In this document: in pieces, positions 46,294-57,631 of the stretch
Layout of the letters: the number at the start of each line of letters is the position of its first letter
Numbering within the stretch: the first letter of the stretch is position 1
DNA from: Lomentospora prolificans
Taxonomy: Eukaryota > Ascomycota > Sordariomycetes > Microascales > Microascaceae
Assembly: GCA_029532625.1 (NCBI GenBank)
Contig: JARFXM010000006.1
Span: 3,410,001-3,474,000 of the forward strand
Direction of reading: 5' to 3'
DNA: 64,000 nucleotides
Notes under the pieces: model-generated
What the model was told of the DNA's origin: nothing
The model's input: the letters and a program-made list of their open reading frames with translations, nothing else
Databases searched by the model: none
Translations under genes and position numbers: made by a program

Positions 46294-46704
46294 TTACTCC
46301 CAGGGGTTCTTTCCGTTGTAGCACTTGGTGATGTCCAAAGTGGTGATGATCTTCTTGCAGCCGTGGATGCGGAAGCTCTTGACCTTGGACTTCTTGGCGG
46401 ACAGGTTCTTGTCCTCCCAGATCTTGGGCCAAGCACGGCTGGTAGATCCGAGCATCTCGCCCGTGCAGCCAGTCTTGCTATGAAGACTGACGCTGCAGCG
46501 GGTCCAAGGCATGGTGCAGAAGTTCATCGAGTGAACGTTGCCGCCGACAGGGCTGGGGATGTTGTAGCAGTTGTTTTCGCCCTGGCTGCTGTAGAAGGTG
46601 TACCGCTTGCCCTTCCAGTTTTTCTTGGTCATGGCCGTGACGGCCCAGGCGTCGACGGTGAGGAAGGCCATGAAGAGGGCGAAGAGGAAAGAGAGGAGTT
46701 TCAT
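46294..46704 (-). CDS. Small secreted cysteine-containing protein
   Basis: A single exon of 136 residues. The signal peptide is strong (KLLSFLFALFMAFLTVDAWA, cleavage likely after residue 20), leaving a basic mature protein of about 115 residues. It has six Cys (NNCYN, NFC, TRCS, TGCTG, HGCKK, TKCY). The pattern GKRYTFYSSQGENNCYNIP, then a Ser-rich turn, with a second half ending KVKSFRIHGC, is like the beta/gamma-crystallin-type fold seen in some fungal secreted proteins; that fold call is inference. Size, charge and secretion fit an effector-like or surface-acting protein, but no activity can be assigned. A TATAAA-like element lies 152 bp upstream of its ATG. Confidence 0.78.
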   Translation of the reverse strand: MKLLSFLFALFMAFLTVDAWAVTAMTKKNWKGKRYTFYSSQGENNCYNIPSPVGGNVHSMNFCTMPWTRCSVSLHSKTGCTGEMLGSTSRAWPKIWEDKNLSAKKSKVKSFRIHGCKKIITTLDITKCYNGKNPWE

Positions 46705-46855
46705 GTTGGCGGCTTGTTTGGCTGGAAGGGAAGTAACAATATCGAGGTTTGTTTGGTAGTTGAAAATGTTTAGAAGAAGTGAGGGGATTGTTTGAGTGCT
46801 GAGTGATGATTTGGAATGGATAAAATCAACAGCTCTGAGGTAGAAAAGAGAGCTC

Positions 46856-46861
46856 TTTATA
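46856..46861 (-). promoter_or_regulatory. TATA-like box of the small secreted protein gene
   Basis: On the minus strand TATAAA lies about 150 bp upstream of the start codon at 46704. The spacing is plausible for a strongly expressed, inducible fungal gene. Confidence 0.35.
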
Positions 46862-49800
46862 TCCCTATCGTAGCCCTCATATCATCCTTGAGCATATACC
46901 CCTTTGCAAGGACTTGCGATCTTTCGAAGAAACAAGAATATCAACATCGTAATACGGGTGTCTTGTTGCACCGAAGTTCTAGAAATGCTTGGCCTCTGGT
47001 TCACTGCATGATGAAAATAATCATCGATGATGGTCCTGTTCAGATCTACAAGATAGCATCATCCGGCCTCTGATTTGGCCGACCAATGTGGAGTGTGCCG
47101 ATCCTTGGTCTAGTACCGTGGTAAAAGGGCTTAAATTAGCAGCCGACGTCCGAGAATATTAATATCCAAGAGAGGTAGGTAGTATTTGTGGCCAATGCAT
47201 AATTCTGAGATTTTTATAGCCAAAAAGACCTACCCTCGGTTGTGGCGGTGCGCTCGCTACAAGCGCGGGCACCAAGCGAAGTGGAAGTGTAGCGATTGCA
47301 CCGATTTGACCGGACCGCTGGCTATTGGCGTCTGTGCAAGTCTAAAGTTGCGCTCGCCCGGTTTGTTCAGTCTCGAGTTAAGCGCTTATCCTCGTGACGG
47401 GGCACTCGTGCGAGCACCGCCCAAATTGGCGCGCTTGCGCTGGTTTCTCTCATTCTCCATGGACCTTGATGAGGCAGTCCGTGAGCCCCATAACGCTGGC
47501 CCCGGAGGTGGCTCTCTTACAGCTGGCAGTGAGACTGAATGCAAAGACTAATCGTCCTCTCAAAAGTTCCACTAGATGAGAAAGGATAACAATATTCCCA
47601 TCCCTGACCTGCCATAGCTAGGCGACAGTGCCGAGGTACGCTGGCCCTCGACTCGATCAATCTCTCTTTCTTACTTCCACTTGTGCTAATCTGGTGCAGT
47701 GGAGCTGAGGTGGGTGTAACCCTTATTATTATTACAAGACTGTTGTATTTTTAGTGACTGTTCTTATTTTAGAACACTGGAGTCTTGACATCAATTTTGA
47801 TTGAGTACTTAATATTCCGTAGCACCACTCACGCCAGCTGGCAAAGGCAGTGGCGCAGCAGCAGCCCCAGTCAGCTGGCCTTGAGAATTTCCTGGCGCCA
47901 ATTCCAACGAGAGCAGGCAAGAGCCCAACTCTGGAAGTTCCCGCTTCAAAACGGGAACTGCGCGTAAGCAGGCGCGACTAGAACCCCGATCGATTCACGA
48001 CTGATAAGGACGCGATTTGGCCTTCTCCACCCGTCAGAACGGCTGGCGTCAGAAAATACCGGTTTTCTATGTGGCATTGATGTAATGTAAGAAAAGGTAA
48101 TAGAGTCAGTCTACACATCTCAGAAACGCCAAGTTCAACGCGCGACCAACAGGATGAGGCCCAGAAGAGGCTGCCACATATGTTACTACATTCCAACCGC
48201 CAATTGGATCTGGGCGGGAGCTCAAATTTTTGTCTCCCAAACGCAGCATCTTTTCACTGAGGCCATCTGGTCGCGAATGAGCGCAATGAAGTCGCTCGGT
48301 CTGGTGACACAACTGCATGCCATCGCTTCCATGGGCACTTGGATGGAGGGAATTGTAAGCTCGATCCAAAGCAGCCCGTCAGCTGTTTTCTTTTGGCGGT
48401 CTGGTTGAATAACGCGTGTCGCGGATTGTGATGTCGCGTTCTTTGATATAACGCAAAGTTAGCTGAGGTTTTTCATTCTCTCCCTTTTATCCCTTTCTCT
48501 CCCTCATAGAGCGGACTAAGTCGAAGATGAATGACTACAACAGCCAATATACGATACGTTCGGAAGGGCCCCAAAGGCTCACTCTTGCCCTCTCTGTCTG
48601 ATAGAGTATAGATGGATACATCGAAAGATACCGAAATCACCACCGGTCGAATGGAAGCAGGTGTTACACTCGGCCGAGAATGGCCGCGAGTTCTTCCTGC
48701 ATAGACTACCTTTCTTGGCTCTCGACTCTACAACTACGAAAGTTCAGAGGCTCCCATCGCGTTTCATTCTCAAGATCACGGAAATGTGGCGAGTCAGAAT
48801 CACACGTCGGATCCCTCAGAAGCAGCCAGAGCCTAGCGACAAACGCGGCTGGACATGGCAAGAAGCTGAGGGAGCCCTGCGACTCGTGCGCTTCGAATGG
48901 AATGAGCTCGTGTGGACACGTCAAACCTGCGCCAAGACGGAGAGCGAGATTAGGGGTTTCAATGAGTACTGGCCCATAGTCTACGATGAAGACAGCCGTT
49001 TCCGGAAATACCTAACAAACGTAGTTGCGTTCTCCCACAGGGAGACAAAATGGGCGGAAGATAGGGATTGCCTTTGAACAAGGTGGGATCAAGGTAGCGG
49101 GGAAGTTGAAGCTTAGTTCTCAGGACTACAAGGCTGGGCTATGGATCCAAGATCTCTGCAGACAACTCTTGTGTAGCTGCGAGCATGACCAGAGGACACG
49201 GCGTCGTTTCCTTCGTGATCCTGGGCTAATAGCGCGCCGCTGCCAGTGACCTGGGACAATGATGACGTAGACATGTAAGACTTGAACTGGGGAGATTACT
49301 CTTGCGAGATCGTCAGTTGCACGACGACGCGGAGGGATCCAACCGCCCTTTTGGAAGCGTCAAAGAGGGCGTTGTCGATAGGGCGAGCAAATGCTTGCGA
49401 AGCGCGCTGGACCGGCGAGGCTTTAGTAGAGGTACCCACACTTGTGCGCCGCAGCTGTCGTTTTCGGGATGGAGGACGAGAGGGCCAAAGATGGGGAAGT
49501 GCGTCGCGCAGAACGGAAAAGACGGGTTACCTAGGCCAATTGCCCATGGAGATTTACCGCGGAAACTATGGCATTTTCGGCCAATCTGGCATACGCTGGA
49601 GCCACCAAAAAAGCAACCTGTCAAGTGTCTAGAGATTTGCTCCGGCGTAGGAACCGCGAACAAGGCACATACGGTACGATGCAGTCTTGGCGCCTACCGA
49701 TGGCGGTAAATTCAATAGAATCGGGTATTTTTAATTCATGTCTCGGAAGCCACGAGGGGTGAGGTCTTGGACTAGGAAGGACATGATAGTGGTTGTCTCG

Positions 49801-50301
49801 CCTTTGGGAAGAGTGGGTCTTTCAGATAGCTTTAGTTGGGTAGTATCAATCCATTAGTATACGTATGTCGATCTCGGAAGGCCTGTTTCAGTGGCCGTTG
49901 TATGATCTCTTTGGGGTGGTAATCGCCCAATGTAATGTGGCGATGATGCACAACACACGAGGGAGCGGCGGGCGGGATTTTGTAGGGCTGCTCTGAGCCA
50001 GGCAAATTAGAGCCTCAGGCCGTGAGAGCTCGTTAAAGAAAACATAAGCCAGGCAAGAGGGTGAGAAAAGAGATCCAAGTCGATCCGAGACCAGGCTGGA
50101 ACCAAGGTTTCGCCGCCAAAAATGGCCGCATACAGAAATCTTCATGTCCACCCGCAGCTCAGCACAGCGCCGAGGAGAAAGCGGGGTAGCCAGCCAGACA
50201 TCACTGAAGCGGTCAGAGATGGCCGACATGGCGCCACCGGCGATCCAAACCTACGGGACTCGTCAAAGCAGGACAAGAGGTTATGACCCCCAGTAGACTG
50301 A

Positions 50302-50323
50302 AATTCCAGTATTCTGGAATTTT
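50302..50323. repeat. Short inverted repeat (9-bp stem, 4-nt loop)
   Basis: aaattccag-tatt-ctggaattt is a perfect hairpin, followed by a pyrimidine run. It may be fortuitous or a termination/processing signal. Confidence 0.5.
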
Positions 50324-50931
50324 TGTTTCCTTTCCTTTCCTTATCTCGCTAATAGTATTTGTCTCATAGGACAGGATTATTGCCTGCAGCCCGGTCCGAT
50401 TTTTGCTTGGCATTGGAAAACGCCGTGAACCTGGGACCCTGTCGTGTTAGTGTCATGATCCTGGTCCCGGCCAGGCTCCCCCGCCACTCGTCGCGAAGGG
50501 TTTAGCGTGTGGCAGTCGACAGGCTCATTGCTCGATTGGCGGACACCGAGACTTCCCCGGCTAGATTGACTCGGGGAACAGTCTAAGATGTCCCCCACCC
50601 CCCAAAAACCTACGCATGATGCATTCACGGCGACAAGGTTAGGACAATGGGGCTCAGCTGTTGCATCATCTCCCAAAACGACGGTTAAGCACACCCACCT
50701 CGCAGCCCTCGTCTGTCTCCGACGTCGCACAGGCTGTTTCCCAACGGAGACCGCTTGACTTGAGAGCTTCTTGAGCCCCTCCTCTGGTACCGGCGGTTGG
50801 TACGTTCCACACGCACCTTTTTCGAGGACCCGAGAGTCTGGGTTTCTCTGCATTTCCTACGACAGGTCGTTTTTCTTTAATAGCCAGCTGTGCGCGTCTC
50901 GACAGAGTTAGTAGTGCATGTCTTTGCCCCC

Positions 50932-52357
50932 ATGGATTCAACCAGTGATTCCGACCCCACAGCTGGGGCAGCCGACTCTTCTGCAAAGCCCTCCACGTCT
51001 CTACCTGAAGACGGCTTCTCGTCGTGTGGAATCGCGGTCGTATGCTTACCCTTTATTCTATCGATGCGGATTGGTACTCACGCATTGGTTTCAGGACCCA
51101 AACCATGGAGATGCCGATAGCAACGAGGAGCGCCTCGGGGCGACCGTGTATGGGCTAGGTTTTTTTTTTTTCGGATGGCCTTCACAGTTGTTAATTGTCA
51201 CAATTCTCCAGCCAGAACTCGGCCATGTCGCTGTCGGAGAGCATCATGGAGTTTCGAAAGATATATGGCCGAACCTTCCACAATTTCAACAGCGATATTA
51301 CGCAATATTGGTACGTTTTACTACCAGATCACAGCCAGGGAACGCCCTGACTGAGCACGCCTAGGGGCCCTAATGATGAGAAACAAAATGACCATCTCGA
51401 CACAAAGTACGAAACAACCCCCTTCCCAACCACTCAATTCTATCTCGGCTACTCACACATGTACATCCAGCCACGCTATGCTTCTCATAGCTATGGACAA
51501 TGAACTCTTCTACTCGCCGATCGGTGATAACCCGGAAAGGGTTATCGATATAGGCACGGGAACCGGCGTCTGGGCGGTGTATGACCACCCCGCCTCCGAC
51601 CATTCCGTGCTTACGCTTACAGACTCGTAGAGATTTCGCCGACCAGTTTCCAAGTGCTGAGGTTATCGGCACCGATCTCTCCCCCATCCAACCCAGTTGG
51701 GTTCCACCGAATTGTAAATTCGAGCTCGACGACGCCCAGCTCCCCTGGGACTACCCGGATAACTATTTCGATTTCGTTCACATGCGCCTTATGATGGGCT
51801 CAATCAAAGACTGGCCCGCTCTTTACAGGGAGGCTTACCGTTGTCTTAAGCCTGGTGGCTGGATCGAGCATCTCGACTACGATCCCCGCGTCATGTCAGA
51901 TGATGGAACCATCGGCCCGGACTCTCCGTGGGCTAAATGGGGCGAACTCTTCATCGAAGCTGGCGAAAAGCTCCAGCAGTCATTCTCCACCGTCATCGAC
52001 CATAACAGCTACAACCTATTACAAGAGGCGGGCTTTGAGAATGTCCAAGAGCGGAGGCTCAAGCTGCCTCTCGGATCGTGGCCGGCGGATCCCAAGTGGA
52101 AGGCGGTGGGGCAGCTTAATCTGGCAGCGACCGAAAAGGGTCTGGAGGGCTTCGCACTCTACATACTTACGCACGTCCACGGCTGGGGATTGGAGGAAAC
52201 GCAAGTGTTTCTTGCTTTCGTCAGAAAGGAGTTGAAAAACCGCAAAAAGCATGGATACTACATGGCGTAAGTTGGCAGCATCCTAACTTTATATTAGTGA
52301 TGAGGCAGCTAACACTCGCTTAGGGCATCTGTGTTTGGACAGAAGCCAATGGATTGA
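50932..52357 (+). CDS. LaeA-like SAM-dependent methyltransferase (copy 1)
   Basis: Exons 50932-51039, 51095-51145, 51216-51310, 51365-51406, 51471-51578, 51631-52266 and 52324-52357 total 1074 nt, giving 357 residues; every junction keeps frame. The acidic Ser-rich N-terminus (LPEDGFSSCGIAVDP) leads to SLSESIMEFRKIYGRTFHN and GPNDEKQND. The Rossmann methyltransferase core follows: SAM-binding VIDIGTGTGVWAVDFAD, then EVIGTDLSPIQPSWVPPN, FDFVHMRLMMGSIKDW and CLKPGGWIEHLDYD. The short last exon ends SVFGQKPMD. LaeA-type proteins act in or near the nucleus on secondary metabolism and development, but many paralogues sit inside clusters with unknown substrates. The extra exon 7 is chosen over the in-frame TAA at 52268 because a GTAAGT donor is there and the ending matches the family. 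The exon 2/3 boundary is the least certain. Confidence 0.88.
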
Positions 52358-53496
52358 TTCATCAATGGAAACAGACTTGGTGATTGTTGCATAATGATTG
52401 GTACCAAAGGTAATAGCTGGGTCGACGTCCGAAATGCTGTCCAGATTGGAGACGAATGTATGCGAACTTGGGGCAAGGACGGCTGCAATGTGTACAGTGC
52501 ATTTCTTTTGTCGTTTACTTGAGTACATGATCCGCAAGATATTATTATAAATTTGTTTTGGTTCAAGGAACTGCTGTTCTAAGACTATGGCTGCGCAGCA
52601 TGGCTATGTTGAGGCCGGTTCATGTCTAGCCTACGAGTACCCTTTGGTGTTTCATCCTGCCAGATCAGGCTGGCGTCGCCTGCGCAATATTTTTGCGTCG
52701 GCTCAACGCAATACATACTCACCCGTTATCCTTAAGCACAATCTCAGCGTCCATCACATACATCTACGGATGAAAATCACCGACAGAGGTTTTGTAGACG
52801 CAAACCGGTGGGAGAAACTTAGGTACGATGAAGGAAGTGACCTTGGTTCCCCTGCGGGCTAATGCCAATCAGAGAGTTTCTCAGCCGAGAATCCACAGAT
52901 GAGGCTCCGCGATACTCACCCAGTGAAAACGATATCGAGTCGGTCAAACATATTCTAGGTAGAAGGGGTTGTTGTGTTCGATGTTTTGAACCTTGACGGT
53001 TACGAAAAACGGGGAGGATAGTAGTGTCCCACGACATGCTACAACCAGCGAACAGTGAGGTTTGGGGAATTTACCTGGGTGAGTACTAGAGGATTATGGT
53101 ACACTCGTATATCTTGACGAGAACGGCCGCCATCAAGGATGGGTATGAAAAGGGCTTCCGTGTCGTTAGGGGCTGGGGCGAATATTGACTGGGTGATACG
53201 CCGCGTGGTTCGATGAATGCAGTGGCGAGCCCCTTTCGCATTAGGTTCAGAAAAGTTTCGCAGCAAAGTAATATAAGAGGAACTGGAGGCGGCGGCATAC
53301 AGGGCGCACAGGAGTGCGGAGGAACAATGGGCTAATAGACGAGCGGAATATATGGTGGCACTGGCAGACTGGCAGTCAAAGGTGTGTATATTGCGAACCC
53401 ATGCGAGAAGTTACGATCCACGTCTTGCGAGTTACCTTTGATCATATACATAGAGGTTCTAGACACGCTCGTCTTTTACACCTAGAGCTAGTCTCT
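52358..53496. other. Region between methyltransferase and P450, no confident gene
   Basis: Convergent 3' ends are expected here. On the minus strand, pieces such as MFDRLDIVFT, a GTGAGT donor and a continuation TKVTSFIVPKFLPP hint at a small decayed or unrecognised gene between 53300 and 52750. I cannot assemble a convincing model. Confidence 0.4.
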
Positions 53497-55546
53497 TCAC
53501 CGGTTGATATTTCTGGCCTTGAATAGCAACTCGCGCTTAGAGTCTGGAATGCACTGCAGATTTTGCGTCAGTAATAGAACATGCCTATGTCCATGCGCTG
53601 TCGGGATAAAGGGGATTTAGAAAGACTCACCATGTGAGCAAACTCAATGTTGGGATACCTCTCTTTCGAATCCCCAACGAGACCAATATCGTAAGTCAAC
53701 ATGGCATGAATCAAGATCAACTTGATCTCATTGGCAGCAAAGAATCTTCCCGGACACGCATGGCGTCCATAGCCGAAACCCAAGCTATTCTGGCTCACGC
53801 TCACAAACTGGTTTAGCGCCGACTCCGCCACGCTCTGTTCCTTCGCTATCTCCCTAAGCCTGTAGAATCGGAGCGGGTCGAAGTTCTCGGCGTCAGGGAA
53901 GACCTCGTCATCCGAGTTGATGGCGACAGCAGGGACTTCGATAGTAACGCCAGCGGGAATGACTTGGCCGTTGGAGAGCTTAAGAGGCTTCAGAACCTTG
54001 CGCTGGAAAGAAGCTACGTTTCAAGCTCAGGTTAGCTGTACTCTTTGATTAGTGTAGAAGCCGGCACCGGGGGGGGATTGGGAGTGGAGCCGGGCCTGTG
54101 GTGATGTATCTTACCCATCGTCGCCGGGTACACTCTTAAGACCTCCTTGAGGAAGCTATCTAGCTTCTTCATGTGCTGCAGAGAGACAGCAGTAGGGATA
54201 CCATCATTATCCGCGAGGACGCTATGTATCTCCTCTCTTAATTCCTCGACGAACTCTGGAATTGCAGCAAGCGAGTAAAACCTAGAGTAAAGACGTATTT
54301 AAGTAGGGTTTCTTCCTGGTTTTCGCGGAAAAGAAGCATCCTCAGAAGAACTCACGCGTTCGTAGCGGTCAGGCACGTCGTATGAATAGCGGCAAAGCTC
54401 AATCCCAACTGAACCTTGGCTAGGTTCTGGCTATTCTTGTCAGGAAACTTTTCCTGCGCATCAACGAGCCATTGCAACATATCATCTGGCTTCTCAGCCG
54501 TCGGGTCAAGCGCAATTTCCTTTCTCGCCTCCACAACGGGCGACATAAATCTAAAGGCCTCTTCAATCCGCCTATCTAGGCTCCGCACCTCCGGAAGTCG
54601 CGAAGCCAAAAAGGGTCGGAACCATGGCCTCATTCGATCCACGGCCCGGCGCGCTTCCATAAGCTCAACTGTGTAGTTGATCGCAGCGTCGAGGTATTGC
54701 TCGGAACGGCATAGCTCGGGCCCGATAAAGACGCGACCGGACACCATGGCTACTATGCGTAGGAGCTTATTGTGGATATTTACCGGTGTCCAGTCATTGC
54801 ATGGGGGCATTTCCAGCGCAAAAGACTCTTGCACTTCCTGGAAAATGGACGGGTTCAGCCGGCCTAGGGTAGCGGGAGTCGAGATGTCAGTCCAGTATCC
54901 TGTCTGGTCGGGTTTTATCCAAAAATTGCTTTCTACTCACTGAGGGCTGGGGTCAAATTGGCCCTAACTGTATGGGGGATAATTGGAACATAGGTCTCGA
55001 CTTTGGTGTACTTTACTTGCATCGACTATTATACAGAGTGTAAGTTCATACACCTCAACAGGGTATTCGAGTTTAGGACCTACCTCGTCAATCGCCGCAT
55101 TCATACTAATGACGCTGTCAGGGAGTTTGAGCTCAGGAAGGTATTTTCCGGGTACAACCACAACAGTAGTGTCTGTGGATCAGTTAGTACGCCATTCTAA
55201 TACGCCCGACACCCTATGAAATCTCCGTCTTCACCTCTAGATGTGGTGATCCTGAAGAGTTCATCCTTGAACTATCTCCCAACTAGTCAGCAAAATGATG
55301 AGACGCGGTACTACTATGGCGGCCGGAACAGACCTTCCGGTAACCTTCGATATACATCTTCTTCGCTCCCGATATATAGGCCAATCTTCGCTTCTCTTGG
55401 CTTCCCCATTCATTGCCGACGGTCGGAAGGTTCCAGAGGCTAACTGAGGTGACCACGCGGGGCCAAATGTAAACAGAAAAGCAGGCCAAAGCCGCCGACA
55501 GGACAGCCGGCCATTTACTCTCAAAGAGGACGGATAAGACAGCCAT
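53497..55546 (-). CDS. Cytochrome P450 monooxygenase, fungal ent-kaurene-oxidase-like
   Basis: Exons 55546-55334, 55271-55235, 55172-55084, 55025-54941, 54863-54356, 54281-54115, 54013-53631 and 53553-53497 total 1539 nt, giving 512 residues. All phases agree. The N-terminal membrane anchor (VLSAALACFSVYIWPRVV) sets it in the ER membrane. Helix I is LGLSFAAIHTTCLTATNAF, the ExxR motif is in KEVLRVYP, the PERF-like segment is FDPLRFYRL, and the heme Cys lies in FGYGRHACPGRFFA. The segment YVPIIPHTVRANLTPAL and the AAIHTT helix are typical of the group containing fungal ent-kaurene oxidases and cluster tailoring P450s, so a terpenoid or other hydrophobic substrate is plausible. It sits between a methyltransferase and an MFS remnant, divergent from the latter. 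No synthase is nearby to fix the substrate. Confidence 0.94.
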
Positions 55547-55642
55547 TTTGGATACTGGGATTGTCGAGAAGTCGCCGCGAGCAGTGAGCCGCAGAGGGAA
55601 TAGCTGTTTTAAGTCTCACATCTTCGCTCGGCTTGCTGTCTC

Positions 55643-55650
55643 CTTATATA
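55643..55650 (-). promoter_or_regulatory. TATA-like box upstream of the P450
   Basis: On the minus strand TATATAAG lies about 100 bp before the P450 ATG at 55546, a typical fungal core-promoter spacing. Confidence 0.45.
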
Positions 55651-56265
55651 CAAGTAATACATTCTCGGCTCTTTCCTCGTAACTATAGCTCTCCACCAAG
55701 GTCAATCATCATCCAATACGGTTCGAGGCGATTACGACGTTGCTGCACGTATCCTTGTGATGTAGATTAAATTGATGCGAAATGAAATCGGAGGGGGAAA
55801 TGCAGGCGACGATCTCGCCTCAGGTCGAATTTGATGTATTTCGTCTGGAGGTACCAAGTACCGAGAAATTGGTCATTTAATCGAAACGGAAAAGTTTCCC
55901 GAACGTCCTGGTCGCTTTGGTAAACGGATGTGATTGGTTCGGTTTCGCATTCTGTTTCTATTGGCTTGTTGACAATTGCCAGCATGTCGCTGTGACCAGC
56001 GAATTCGAGGCCGAACTTTGGGTGCACGATGCCCCCAAGCCAGACATGGGGACGGACGTCGACAGCAAGGGAAACCGTGGGCAAGCGAAACAAAAACGTG
56101 ATTATTGTCCGAAAAACCATGTTTATCGGGCCGGTCGGTCACAAAATCAAACCCCGTCGACTCCGGGCCCAGCTCGTTGAGGGAACTTTAAATACGTTGC
56201 GCGTCTGTTTCTTTGCCCAAGTTGAGTTAGCCGGCCACGCTCAAGGAACCACACAGTCTACCCCA
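55651..56265. promoter_or_regulatory. Divergent intergenic region between P450 and MFS remnant
   Basis: Bidirectional upstream DNA of about 0.6 kb. No specific binding site was identified. If the cluster regulator at 57632-58981 is local, CGG-type half sites would be expected here, but I cannot single out a pair with confidence. Confidence 0.4.
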
Positions 56266-57402
56266 ATGGATCCCAAAATTGAAAAGCCCAAGGCCGCCGT
56301 GTCTGTGTCGGAACCATGCACTATCCACGAGAATCCGCCTTCCGACTGTGAATCCTTGGTGTACTGGGACAGTGAACAATATCCCGACAATCCTCTAAAC
56401 TGGCCTGGCGGCAAGAAATGGGCCATTATTGGCACGTTATCTCTAATGTGCTTCCTGGCTTGAGTTTTCCCAACGGGCGTAGGACCATCTGCCCGGTCAG
56501 GCCTGCTCAAACATTCTTATCACGAGTTGCTAATCAATCTCTATCATATTCCGCCGTTTCAGTCATCTTGCTTCTTCGATGCTCGCGCCCGGAGTCATTC
56601 TAATCCTCAAAAGAGTTCAAGGTCGACAACAATCAGCTCGCCACCTTCGTCGTCTCAGTTTTCGTCCTCGGCTATGCAGTCGGTCCATTGCTGTTGGCGC
56701 CCCTGAGCGAGCTTTACGGACGAGTTATAATATACCATGTCTGCAATGTGCTCTTCTGTCGCACATCACGGCCATTTGCTGTTACGTTGCCATCATGTAT
56801 ACGGCCTATTGTACATTCTCTTCACCGCCTTCACTTTCGTGTACCAAGGTATCTACAGCTTCAACTCCCGTAGCGCCGGATTATCCTTTATCTCTGGTGG
56901 CGTCGGCAACCTCGTGGGAGTCGTATACACAGGTTTCCTCTTCGATGGCATTATCAAGAACAAGCAGCAGAACGGCATAACAACGCCCAAGGCTGAGGAT
57001 TGGCTCAGCTTTATTATAACGGTACCAGCGGCCACGCTCCTGCCTTGGGGACTTATCATGTACGGTTGGACAGCTAACAAGGGCGTTCACTCAATTGCGC
57101 TAATGATTGGAACGGGACTCCTAGGTTTTGACATGTTAGGTCTGTTTTTGAGCATGCAGTCCTATCTCATCGACGCATGTTCGATACATGCCGCCTCGAT
57201 CACTGCTGCTAATGCCGTCTAAGGAGCATCCTCAGAGCTGTTTTGCCCTTATTCGGCCTAGGACTTTATGATGCTCTGGGCCTGGGGTGGGGGCAATACC
57301 CTGCTTGGATTGATCCTTGTCGTTTTGGCGCCGGTGACTTGGGTGTTTGCGATACGTGGGGAGCGAATAAGAAACAACCCAAAATACAAACGTTCTTTTT
57401 AA
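56266..57402 (+). pseudogene. MFS transporter pseudogene (internally deleted)
   Basis: It starts as a normal 12-TM drug:H+ antiporter: PSDCESLVYWDSEQYPDNP, LNWPGGKKWAIIGTLSLMCF, then TGA. SSMLAPGVILILK follows, then a one-base shift in an A run gives VDNNQLATFVVSVFVLGYAV and PLSELYGRVIIYHVCNVLF (motif A region). The next recognisable part is already GLLYILFTAFTFVYQGIYSF of the second half, so roughly 150-200 residues (TM3 to TM7) are missing. Further shifts separate GTGLLGFDMLGLFLSMQSYL, RAVLPLFGLGLYDALGLGWG and the tail VTWVFAIRGERIRNN, ending at TAA 57400-57402. Intact members export fungal metabolites or drugs. The position between P450 and regulator suggests it was the exporter of this locus. 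Confidence 0.85.
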
Positions 57403-57631
57403 CGAGACCTTTACTTGCGTCCTTTGGGGGGGAGGGACCGGACGAAATTTGCGCTTAATCATACTGATCCTAACATTAATGGATAGAATAACCAGTATTC
57501 GTCACTTTCATACAAACACACATCGATAGATCTGCCTGATGGATCTCTTGCATACTGAAATTTGATTGATAGTAATATAATCACTCATGGAAACAGTACA
57601 AACCTGTTTTTCTTTTAAAGGGATACTTCTG

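Larger units (their letters stand above)
46705..50931. other. Gene-poor 4.2 kb region
   Basis: Several frames of 60-160 codons (for example 48661-49077 plus, 50377-50853 minus) carry no recognisable domain. A 9-bp-stem hairpin is at 50302-50323. No RNA gene with convincing A and B boxes was found by eye. Confidence 0.5.

Noticed and set aside
50377..50986. Minus-strand frames of 106-158 codons
   Set aside because: Two overlapping frames have equal length, both Arg/Ser-rich with no conserved motif; they are typical chance frames.
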